The position numbers and the translations under genes are program-made. A model generated the notes under the pieces. It was not told where the DNA came from. It worked only from the letters and a program-made list of their open reading frames with translations, and searched no databases. Positions 18,890 to 28,873 of a stretch of DNA of 64,000 bases are shown in pieces. Every line of letters starts with the position of its first letter. Position 1 is the first letter of the stretch. Where the stretch lies: assembly GCA_928724745.1 (NCBI GenBank), contig CAKMXJ010000039.1, positions 496,001-560,000 on the forward strand, in the 5' to 3' direction. The DNA is from Anthracocystis setariae. Lineage: Eukaryota; Basidiomycota; Ustilaginomycetes; Ustilaginales; Ustilaginaceae.

Positions 18890-20667
18890 TTAGCGAGTAC
18901 CTTCGCCGGCGGTGGCGGCATTTTCACCTGAAGAAGTAGGGTTCTCCTCAACGCCACTTGTTACGCCAGCGCTCGTAGCACCAGACAGGTTCTCACCAGA
19001 CGCCGATGTGCCACCCTTGGTCGAAGTGACGCAGACCAATGGGAAGGCACCTTCGCTGCCAGACTCGGTGCGACCAAGTGCCCAGCCGTCGTCGTACAAT
19101 CGCTGCACCGTGATGACATCGTCCGGTTGAAGCGTGATCTCATCGTTGAGTGTAGCGTTGTATGGGTAAATAGCGACGACGGTCTCTCCTGGGCAAATAT
19201 CGTGCGAAGAGTACTGGTCCTTGACCGCAGGAATGGTGGTGCCACGACCGTCAGTGCCCGTCTCGCCGCTCATAGCGCTGTTGGGGCGCTCGTCAGCCGA
19301 GTCACGACCCTTGGCAGCAGCGACGGCAGCACCGCCAGCAAGCGCACCTGCACCGGCGGCACTGGCAAACTTGGCATCGGTGGAAGGGCGGCCAAGCTCA
19401 GGTGACTTGATCATGGCATCCTCACTCTGCGTCCAGGGGCGAGTGACGTGGCTGTCGTTAGCAGCACTGCCGTAGACCGAGTTCTTTTCGGTGTCGCCCC
19501 TGTCGCGGCGCCTGCGGCAGCAGAGGAGAGCAGCGAGAGCACCAAGGATCGCAGCACCGAGACAGCATCCGACGATCATGCCGGCGAGCTGGGCGTCCGT
19601 GAAGGCGTGATCGTTGGCACTGATGAGCACTTGACCATCAGAAGGCATGTTGTGGCGGATGTTACCGGCCCCGGCTGAACTAGGAGAAGCGCTTGAGGCA
19701 GGGCCAGTGGTGACAGTAGCCGAGGCAGCCTGGCCAGACGCCGAAGCAGCAGAGGCGGACACCGACGCAGCGCCACCGGTAGTCTGGGCAGCGCCGGGGA
19801 CGTTGGTGGCAACAGTGGTTGTAGGCCTGATAGTAGCAGCCAGAGGGTGACCCCAGTTGGCGCACTGGGACAGGTTGGTGCGGGCGTCGTAACAGCACGA
19901 GGGAGGAGTGACACCGCCTGCAGGGTCGCAGTAGGCACACATCTGGTCGATCGAGTAACCGAAACCACAGCTACCCTCGTTCTCGTTGCCCATGACACAC
20001 GAGTTGAGGTTGGTGGTAGCGATGGAGCTGTAGTCGGTGCAACTGTAGTAGTCGTTTGTGAGCGTGTTGGTTCGGACAGCGCGTTGGAAGGGGTTGAGCT
20101 GATCAGTGGATGCGCAGTAGGCCGTGTCGTCGATAATGTCCTGTTCGGAGGCCGCAAACTGGTTGCAAGTCTCCTGGCAGACAAGGTCGGGAGGCGCCTC
20201 GCCGGTGCAACCCGATTTGTAGGAAGCCTCGGAGAACTGAGAGCAGAACACGGTCTGTTGCCATTGGACGGTAACGTTCTGAGCAAGGGTCGTGTTGCAC
20301 GAAAGACCATCCTGGATCTTGCTGTTGAAGTAGCCAGCTTGCCTGCGACAGTTGGAAGCGAGGAATGGAGCGGTGGTGGTTAGTAAGGCAAGCGTCCAGT
20401 ACGTTTATGTACATTGGATTGAGGAACAACTTACGATGTTAGGTAGAATTGGAAGAGGCTGTCAAAGGAAGCGACGTCGTTGACGTTGCTGAAAAAGTTG
20501 TACTCGGCAGAGAGGTTGCTAGGTTTGACGAAGCCCGTTTGGAAGGAAGGGCACATTGTGCTGCCCTTGAGGCTGATACATGCGTCGGAAGCAGCATTGG
20601 CGGTAGCGGCCAGGAGCACGGCGGGTGCTGCGATGGCAGCCATCTTGATGGCTAGCGATGATCGCAT
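18890..20667 (-). CDS. Single-pass membrane protein with extracellular Cys-rich region and cytoplasmic SH3 domain
   Basis: Two exons (20435..20667 and 18890..20342) give about 561 aa. The apparent stop at the end of exon 1 is part of a GTAAGT donor. A signal peptide (MAAIAAPAVLLAATANA) precedes a Cys-rich region of about 220 residues with N-glycosylation sites. A Ser/Thr/Ala-rich stalk follows, then one transmembrane segment (MIVGCCLGAAILGALAALLCC) near residue 330 with a CRRRRDR stop-transfer sequence. The tail ends with an SH3 domain at about 460-515 (AIYPYNATLNDEITLQPDDVITV, DDGWALGRTESGSEGAFPLVCV). The layout resembles fungal surface proteins such as yeast Fus1 or Sho1-like sensors, but the ectodomain was not recognised. 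A scaffold or sensor role at the plasma membrane is inference. Transcribed away from a 4.8-kb gene-poor gap. Confidence 0.88.
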
Positions 20668-23600
20668 TGTATCGAGCTGTGTAGGTGGTTACGAAAGAGG
20701 TTCCAAAAGACGAGGCAATCCAGATGGACGATTGCAGCTCGAGCAAAGTGAAAGAAAGCTCCTGTTGTCGGAGAGTGCGAATGGAGATCGTAGAAAGGGG
20801 TTGGAGTGGAAAAAGGGACTTGAAAAGACAGTTGGTTCGATGCCAGATAGCTTGTGATCGATCAAAGATGCGAGTGAGCTGAAAGGACGTCGTTGGGGTT
20901 GGTGGTGTGGTGAAAGACTGTAGAATCGATCCTGAAAAGAATTAGATCGAGTTAGATGAGGGGGAAGGGGAAGTTGGGAAAGGGTAGCTGGGTAGAGAGA
21001 GGAGCGAGAGTGGTAGATGGTGGAAAGGAATCAAGATGGTGACGAGGCCAAAAAGAGCAGAGATAGGCGACAGGTACGGACAGACGCGAAGGCGACTAGG
21101 GTCGCTGCCTTGAAAGCGACGCGAGGCAAAGCGAGAGGGTACTGCAGCGTCGATGAGCGCTGCGATGGAAGCAGCGAAGTGCTTTTCGTCTTGCTCCTCC
21201 TGAATACGATGGGTTTCGTTCGGAGCGGCCAAGAGAAAAGAGAGGTGTCGCAGATGCAAAGATGCAAAGATCGACGAGCGGAGGTGAATCAGGAAGCGCG
21301 TCCACGTAGGATGAGGCATAACCAGGCTCATGGCATACCGAGGCCGAAGTGGCAAAATGTCGAAAAGTGCAGCGGCAGAAACGGTGGCCAATGGTTTCGG
21401 ACATCGAGCAGCAGACAGCCTTGCAGCCGGCCGACCGACCGACCGACCGACCGACAGATAGATAGATAGACAGACAGACACACAGGCAGCTGAGAGAGAT
21501 GCTCTACTGGAAATGCATACAACTCACAGACGGTCGGCGTCGTGCCTGTGCCTCGAGGCTTGAACCCATGCACGAAAGGCCGGTCAGACCGAGGCAACGC
21601 ATTCTTTGCTTGAGCAACAGCAACGGGATTCAAGTCGAGCCATTCACAATTGGCGCTCGCCGACCTTGAAACCATGGCAGAACGGTGCTTAAGCCAAGGT
21701 CACCCATGCACTCAAAGTGAGGCAAGCTCAAAAGCGCGCTGAATCAATGCTCTTTCTCTGGCTTCTCTGATCGGAATCACCCCGACACTGAGACATGCGC
21801 TTCCTCAATTTGCTTCTTAGCAACACCGAGCCTGTGATTCAATCTACTCGTTCCAAAAGAAATAAAAATAAAAATAAAAAAATGAAGACCTTCACTTACC
21901 CATTCGCTCGGTGCTGTCCTGCTTCCGAGGCTACTGTATCTGTCCAGCTCGTTGGCCTTGGTTGCAGAGCATCATCTTCTGCATCGCTCCCGAATACGTC
22001 ACACCTTATCGCTGGTCAGAGCCAACTCTTTGACACAAGAAGGCAAAGCTACTGCATTGCAACAAACAAGCGTGGAATTGACCGAGGCTAGGTCAAGGCC
22101 CACATCACTCGAGCGGCCTAAGGTCCCTTAGGCACCAGATACACAGAAGCTAGTACTACAATAGCGACCGGTGCGCTTCGTTTGGACACGTCAACTTGAC
22201 GTATAATGAACAGGTCCGAGCGGAGCACAGGTCCTCGAGGTGCCATCATCGTGTTAGCGGTGTCAATGCTTACCACAAAGACAGACCAAGCTCCGAGCGC
22301 TTGTACTTTCATGATCGGCTCGTTGCAGTTCAACTTGGGAGCCAGCCGTGCGAGGACAAGGCGAAAAGGCACTCCAGTGGTCAACCCTTGATGAGTTCGC
22401 TGCTGGCGTGGATTTGCAGCACTCAAATGAAAACCTAAAACGTGGCGGCTTCGGAGCAAAAGAAGGCAGTTCGGACGCACGAGTGGCTTGACATGCAGCG
22501 CAATTTCAGTCAAGTGTCAATCCTCGGCCTTCGGCGTCACTTGCATCAAAAGTCCGGAACGCATATCTTCGCCCCTCGACTCGCATGCAGAACTGCTCAT
22601 CACGATGACAGCCAGCTTGCTGGCCTCGATGCGATGACATCGATTGGATCGCTCGTTCTGTAGTGTGGTATGGCTTTGTGTTTGACAGCCTGACGATTTG
22701 TTCAGAGACGCGGCCATAGCAAGTTCGAGCGGCACGCAGTTGATGGATTTTGCTGTCACATCCTATTAGCTTGACTTTTCGATGGCTGGCATGCTGAGCC
22801 CACATCCTCTTTCAAGAGGAGTTGAGCCAGCCTGAACCGAACGGGCACATGCCTCTCTCAGTCCTGTGCGAGCACGCAGGTGCGGCCTTGTCGCTGCAGA
22901 CTGCCAGTTATACGGTGTTCTGGTTTCAACCGAAGAGACGTGGAAAATGCGGAGCTCGTTGAGACAGACAGCCTCACCAGGCGACTTTTGCGATTTTGTC
23001 TGCACCTCGTAATATCCGTCCGTGCCCACGCGTTCGCGCTTCAGTAGTGTTGGTCTCGAAATGCAGCCTGCAGATGGTGTCCGGGCGTTTGCCTCTCAGT
23101 GTCAAGAAGGCAGACATACGGAGACACTTTTGTATCCCTCTCGTTCGTGCTGCGGCCCCTCTTTGAGCTGTCAAGACTCCGATTCCCCGTCCGCCGCCAT
23201 CCGTCTCTGAAGGCCTCCAGTCCTGTCCGCTTCCCAAGCCAGGTCACTTCGCCTCGTTGCCTCTGCCAGCAGATATCCTACCGGCAGCAATCTGAACAAC
23301 AATTTGACAGGTTTGACAGGTGCATTGCCATAATGCTAGACACAGGTACGGTTGACACTCGTGCACTTGTGTGTCGGCTCTATATTCGTTTCTTGCGCTC
23401 GTTGCGGCTGGAGCTTGCCTTACCGCAGCCGGTCCAGCTAGTTGGAGTTTGTCTTGTAGCCTGCCTGTTCGTGTTGGCACCTCGCTGCACGGTGTCGATC
23501 CGGTAGGACGACACGCATTCTGGCGTTGCCGCACCGTGTCAAACATGCCCGTTGTCGATCTTGGCAGCGATGGCCTTGCCTATGCGCTACGGTACAATAA

Positions 23601-24816
23601 ATGCCGCTCTCTGCGGCGTGTTCCATGTAAGGGGCCACGGTCGTGCTATGTCGGTTGCTTGTCGGTCAAAGTCCAACAATAATAGGCGCCTGTTATTGAT
23701 ACCATGCAGAGGTAACGAGGTGCTGATTTATGTCCGCTTTTCGCAGCCGTAATTTAGATCCTCTATCTTGTTTTATTTTTCATCGTGGGTCGCAATACTG
23801 TAGCTGGAAATTTGACCGACCCCTAGCGAGATGGCACCTCGATGAGTAGTAAACTATAATAAAGTACAAATTGCCGATCAGCAAGCACTACGAGAGACAA
23901 CGTCATAGCTACCTTGCCAGGCTTAGCAAGCTCTCCAGCGCTCGGGACCATGCGTGAAAGGCCACCAGAGGGAAGAAAAGAAGGACGGTGTTAGGCCAAC
24001 TCGACGAACATGGTACCTCCACAGACCCGATCACTGGCCGGCACGACCCCGCGACACGCTGTAGCTTGTAACTTTAACACAGCTAACCGAATAAAATCAA
24101 TCGAGCCTTCTCCGTTCGACAAGGCAACAGCAGTCAACAATGCTAGCTTGCAAGCGACGTCCCGATCTGTTGATGCTAAGGTACCCCTCCGCCTCGCTGC
24201 CTCGCTATCCTCGACGAGCGCGCATCGACGGAAAGGATCTGCTTGGGAGAAGGATGCGTTTGGTGTTAGATTAGGTGCTCAGGTGTTCAAAGAGGACGGG
24301 AGGAAGGCATGATGTCGTCCCTCTTTGCACACAAAGATGAACTTGAATTTCATCTTTCGGCTCAACTTGAATTCTCCACATCGAGATTGTAATTCCAGAA
24401 CACTACTGTACAAACCCGCGCCGGATTGTATTCGAGTTTTGTGTGACTTTAGGGAAAAAAGTCTTTGAAAGAGCTGCGTATGTATTCAAGTGTTTCATGT
24501 CGCAGCCAACCAGTTAAAAGCGGACTGGACTAGTGTAGCGAATTGCTCACAGACCAGCGAAACGCTCGTGGCTCAGTCACGGATTTCTGCGTTCTTCAGC
24601 TTTTGCTGACACTGCCCTTCTGCAACCAGCCTTTTTCGGCGATAAGCTTCGCCTCAAGTCTGACTGAATTTGTCTGGCAGCAGCAACAACGCACCGATCG
24701 CACGTCCCTCGTTCCACGCTCAACGCTCCACGCTCCACGCTTCAGCTCAACTACGCCTTGGCCGCCTTGGCCCTTTTCTCAGTTTCCAGTGTCCGTCCAC
24801 GCAAGTGCCGTTTGCT

Positions 24817-24847
<31 letters not shown>

Positions 24848-25462
24848 ACACCTGTTTCTAACCAGTCCACATACCATTTTCATCACGTCGTTGTCACTGT
24901 CCTTCCAATCCCTCCGCGCCCTTCATCGCAGCTAGACGAGCCACTGAGCACTCGCCGGGCTCGTTTGTGACGCTTGCTGGCATATCCACTTCATCTCTCG
25001 AACATTGGGACGACTGCCGACACTTTCGTTTCTCATCTTTGGTGCGCACGGGCTGCTTCCGACCCATCAACTCGTCTCTTTAATCAGGTCTCTGATTGGC
25101 CTGTTCCCTCCCGGACCAACCGAGTCGTTCCTTCCTCAACCCAAGTTCGAAGCACCCCCATTTCTTCGGACTCCACACGGGCACCGCACGTTTGACTCTA
25201 CACCGATCCACTGGGCTGCACAACTTTCCGTAGCAATCGTAAATCAGCCACCGGCCGAGCAGACTCGCAGATCTTTCACCAGCGAGAATTAATCCTCCAT
25301 ACCACAGCCGCTTGGCCCGCATTCAAGTTCACTGCAGCGCACGGACATCACATCGTCAGCAGACCCAGTCTCGGATTCGGATAGGTTCGCGCAGCTTTCG
25401 ATTCGCTACACCCTAGAAGTCCACTCCTCGGATCCAGTGTCGTTCACACCAAAAGCAACAGT
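20668..25462. other. Gene-poor 4.8-kb interval
   Basis: Between the divergent starts of the SH3 gene and ubp15. It contains a tetranucleotide microsatellite near 21,430-21,480, an A-rich patch at about 21,857-21,884, and a GTAAGT-like donor on the minus strand near 21,896 that could belong to an intron in the SH3-gene leader. A perfect 8-bp inverted repeat with a 2-nt loop is at 22,116-22,133. The final 900 bp are pyrimidine-rich and look like the ubp15 5' leader. No protein family or RNA gene could be supported. Confidence 0.5.
21426..21483. repeat. Compound tetranucleotide microsatellite
   Basis: Tandem CGAC units followed by AGAT and then AGAC units, in the upstream region of the SH3 gene. 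Confidence 0.9.
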
Positions 25463-28400
25463 ATGGACCCACATCTCGATCCCTCGACCACGCTGGTCAA
25501 TCCAGAGATGGACAAAACCGCCGGTCCAATGGAGGTGGAGGAGCCTGTATCCGTCCACGATGCCAAGGCCTTTGCGGAAAAGCACCTTGCCGATCTGGGA
25601 CAAGAGGAGCAAGACTTTGCCGTGTGCACATGGAAGATCAAGGGATGGCGCTCGCTAGACAAGAGGATCACAGGTCCAGAGTTCGAGTGCGGTGGTCATC
25701 GATGGCGTATTCTCCTCTTCCCCTTCGGCAACTCCAACGGTCAACCAAATGACATGGTCTCGGTCTACCTCGACTACGCCGATCCCAAGGGCAGCCCCGA
25801 AGGATGGCATGTCTGTGCACAGTTCGCCCTCGTCATTTCGAATCCATCAGATCCCACCATCTTCTCGACAAGTCAAGCACACCATCGGTTTACTGCCGAG
25901 GAGATGGACTGGGGCTTCACCCGCTTCAACGAGCTCCGCAAGCTGGCCGTTCCCACCGATGGCCGAAGCCGACCCATCATCGAGAACGACTGTGCCGATG
26001 TCACGGCCTACGTTCGTGTCCTCAAGGATCCCACCGGTGTTCTCTGGCACAACTTCATCAACTACGACTCCAAGAAGGAGACCGGCTACGTCGGTCTCAA
26101 GAATCAGGGTGCGACTTGCTACATGAACTCGCTTCTTCAGTCGCTCTTCTGCACACACTACTTCCGCAAAGCTGTCTACCAAATACCCACCGAAGGCGAC
26201 ATTCCCTCCGAGAGCGTCGCATTGGCGTTGCAACGGGTCTTCTACCTGCTACAGACATCGGATCAGCCCGTTGGAACCAACGAGTTGACCAAGTCGTTCG
26301 GATGGAAGTCGCTCGACAGCTTCCTCCAGCATGATGTCCAGGAGTTCAACCGTGTGCTGCAAGAGAAGCTCGAGACGAAGATGAAGGGCACTGCAGCAGA
26401 CGGTGCCATCACCCGTCTGTTCGTTGGTAAGATGAAGTCCTACCTCAAGTGTGTCAACGTCGACTACGAGTCCTCGCGTTCCGAGGACTTCTACGATATC
26501 CAGCTCAACGTCAAGGGCATGAACAACCTCGCCGACTCTTTCCGCGACTACGTTCAGACCGAGATGCTCGAGGGCGACAACAAGTACCACGCCGAAGGCT
26601 ACGGCTTGCAAGATGCAAAGAAGGGTGTCATCTTTGAAAATTTCCCACCCGTCTTGCATCTTCAGCTCAAGCGATTCGAGTACGACATCGAAAAGGATTC
26701 GATGGTCAAGATCAACGACCGTCACGAGTTCCCCCTGGCAATCGATCTTGCCGACTATCTGGACAAAGAGTCACCCGTCAGCAAAGAGGACTGGAAGTAC
26801 AAGCTGCATGGTGTCCTCGTCCACTCGGGTGACTTGCACGGCGGCCACTACTTTGCCTTGCTGAAGCCCGAGAAAGACAGCAACTGGTTCAAGTTTGATG
26901 ACGACCGCGTGACCCCCGTCACCGAGAAGGAGGTCCTCGAAGATAACTACGGAGGCGAGATCCCCAATGGACATCCAGCCGGCCAGATCGGTGCTCGGGC
27001 TCCTGTCCGCGCGATGAAGCGCTTCACCAACGCGTACATGCTTGTCTACGTGCGCGAGCGCGATATTGACGAGGTACTGAAGCCCTTGGCGCCCGAGGAC
27101 ACCCCTGTACACCTGCGCCAGCGCCTGGAGGACGAGCGACTGCAGCTGGAGGCCCGCAAGCGTGAACGTGAGGAGCAGCACCTGTACCTCACTGTCAAGC
27201 TGATCACCGAAGACACCTTCCGCGGTCACCAGGGATTCGACCTTGCCACATTCGAGGAGCGCAATCTTCCTGCGACCGACTTGCCAACCTTCCGCGTCTT
27301 GAAAAACGAGCTCTACCTCAACTTCAAGGCGCGCATCGCAGCGCAGTACAACTTGCCGGAGGACCACATCCGCATGTGGGTGCTTGTCAACCGCCAGAAC
27401 AAAACGGTGCGACCCGATACGGTGGTGCCCGAGAACGATCCCAACCTGACACTCGAGACTGTCCGCGACCGAATGGCCTCGCGCCAACATGACTTGCGCC
27501 TCTTCCTCGAGGTGGTGAACAACGACATCCCAACCAACGAGGCCAACCCCTCGATGATGATCTTCCTCAAGTACTTTGACACGTCGAGGCAGACACTTCT
27601 AGGCGTTTCTCGCGTGTATGTGCAGCGTCACATGAAGGTTGGCGATCTGGTGCTCACGATCAACGAGCTGATGCGATGGCCGCCTACAACGCAGGTCAAG
27701 CTGTTCGAGGAGATCAAGCCAGGCATGATCGAGCAGATGAAGCCCAAGGCGACGTTCTCACAGAGCGAGATCCAGGACGGCGATGTCATTTGCTTCCAGA
27801 TCGAGCTCTCTGAGAAGGATGCCCACGACTACGAGTCGCAGTCGCTTTACTCGAACCCGATCCAGTTCTACGATTTTCTGCAAAACCAAATCAAGGTGCT
27901 CTTCAAGCCACGCTTTGACGATGCCGCGTACAAGTCCGAGTTCGAGCTGACGCTTAGCAAGAAGATGACGTACGATATGATGGCAGCCAAGGCAGGCGAG
28001 CGTCTGAAGCACGATCCCTTCAAGCTTCGTTTCACGACTGGCAACGGTCCCAACGGCTCGCCCAAGACGGTGCTGAAGCGCACCGCCAACCAAACCGTCA
28101 ACGAGATTGTTTCGCCAAGCTACATCCAGGGTCAGGCGTCTTTGCTGTACTACGAGTTGCTCGACGTCAGCATCATCGAGCTTGAAACCAAGCGCAGTCT
28201 CAAGATCTTCTGGACCGGCGCCAACAACAAGGAGGAATCGGTGCACTCGTTCCTTCTGCCCAAGACGGCTACGATTGTCGAAGTGACGGATCAGCTCGCC
28301 AAGCTGGTCAAGTTGACGCCGAACGGTAGCCAAAAGGTTCGCCTGTTCGAGGCGATCCACAACGGTCGTCAACAGCGGGAGTTGAATGGTGTCGAGATGA

Positions 28401-28816
28401 TCGGCAACATTGGTGAAAACGCCGAGCTGTTCGCCGAGGAGGTGGCGCTGGATGAGCTTCAGTTGACGGAGGATGACAAGATCATCAACGCGTTCCACTT
28501 TTCGAAGGAGCTTTCGCGTACGCACGGTGTACCGTTCCGATTTGTGGTCAAGCGCAACGAGCCGTTTAAAGAGACGAGGAGGAGGTTACAGGAGCGACTG
28601 GAAGTGCCAGAGAAGGAGTTTGCCAAGTTTAGGTTCGCTCTGGTGCAGTCGTCGACGTACAAGCAGCCGACGTATCTGGAGGACGACGATCTGCTGTACG
28701 AGCACAAGTTCCAGCCGGACGATGCGCTGGGACTGGATCACCCCGACAGGAGCGGTAGGGCTGGAAGGTTCGGCAACAACGTTGTGCAGGATAAGGGCAT
28801 CCGCATTCGAAGCTGA
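25463..28816 (+). CDS. ubp15: Ubiquitin carboxyl-terminal hydrolase Ubp15/USP7
   Basis: A 1117-residue deubiquitinase with the USP7 layout. An N-terminal MATH/TRAF-like domain (about 50-190: FAVCTWKIKGWRSLDKRI, CGGHRWRILLFPFGN, DWGFTRFNELRKL) precedes the USP catalytic core (about 210-540). The Cys box is GLKNQGATCYMNSLLQS, with Cys219; the His box is HSGDLHGGHYFALLKP, with His462. A long C-terminal array of ubiquitin-like domains follows (about 590-1117), as in USP7. Yeast Ubp15 acts at endosomes and peroxisomes and can deubiquitinate Pex5; human USP7 acts mainly in the nucleus. No intron seen. The stop codon lies in the first copy of a 31-bp tandem duplication. Confidence 0.96.
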   Translation: MDPHLDPSTTLVNPEMDKTAGPMEVEEPVSVHDAKAFAEKHLADLGQEEQDFAVCTWKIKGWRSLDKRITGPEFECGGHRWRILLFPFGNSNGQPNDMVSVYLDYADPKGSPEGWHVCAQFALVISNPSDPTIFSTSQAHHRFTAEEMDWGFTRFNELRKLAVPTDGRSRPIIENDCADVTAYVRVLKDPTGVLWHNFINYDSKKETGYVGLKNQGATCYMNSLLQSLFCTHYFRKAVYQIPTEGDIPSESVALALQRVFYLLQTSDQPVGTNELTKSFGWKSLDSFLQHDVQEFNRVLQEKLETKMKGTAADGAITRLFVGKMKSYLKCVNVDYESSRSEDFYDIQLNVKGMNNLADSFRDYVQTEMLEGDNKYHAEGYGLQDAKKGVIFENFPPVLHLQLKRFEYDIEKDSMVKINDRHEFPLAIDLADYLDKESPVSKEDWKYKLHGVLVHSGDLHGGHYFALLKPEKDSNWFKFDDDRVTPVTEKEVLEDNYGGEIPNGHPAGQIGARAPVRAMKRFTNAYMLVYVRERDIDEVLKPLAPEDTPVHLRQRLEDERLQLEARKREREEQHLYLTVKLITEDTFRGHQGFDLATFEERNLPATDLPTFRVLKNELYLNFKARIAAQYNLPEDHIRMWVLVNRQNKTVRPDTVVPENDPNLTLETVRDRMASRQHDLRLFLEVVNNDIPTNEANPSMMIFLKYFDTSRQTLLGVSRVYVQRHMKVGDLVLTINELMRWPPTTQVKLFEEIKPGMIEQMKPKATFSQSEIQDGDVICFQIELSEKDAHDYESQSLYSNPIQFYDFLQNQIKVLFKPRFDDAAYKSEFELTLSKKMTYDMMAAKAGERLKHDPFKLRFTTGNGPNGSPKTVLKRTANQTVNEIVSPSYIQGQASLLYYELLDVSIIELETKRSLKIFWTGANNKEESVHSFLLPKTATIVEVTDQLAKLVKLTPNGSQKVRLFEAIHNGRQQRELNGVEMIGNIGENAELFAEEVALDELQLTEDDKIINAFHFSKELSRTHGVPFRFVVKRNEPFKETRRRLQERLEVPEKEFAKFRFALVQSSTYKQPTYLEDDDLLYEHKFQPDDALGLDHPDRSGRAGRFGNNVVQDKGIRIRS

Positions 28817-28873
28817 ACGCCGCTCGCGGCCAACAAGTAGCTGCTGAACGCCGCTCGCGGCCAACAAGTAGCT
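28812..28873. repeat. Perfect 31-bp tandem duplication across the ubp15 stop codon
   Basis: Two exact head-to-tail copies (28,812-28,842 and 28,843-28,873). The first copy contains the last codon bases and the TGA stop; the second lies wholly in the 3' UTR. Confidence 0.95.

Noticed and set aside
23099..23506. 135-codon plus-strand frame in the gene-poor gap
   Set aside because: No motif, implausible composition, overlapped by equally long frames on the other strand.
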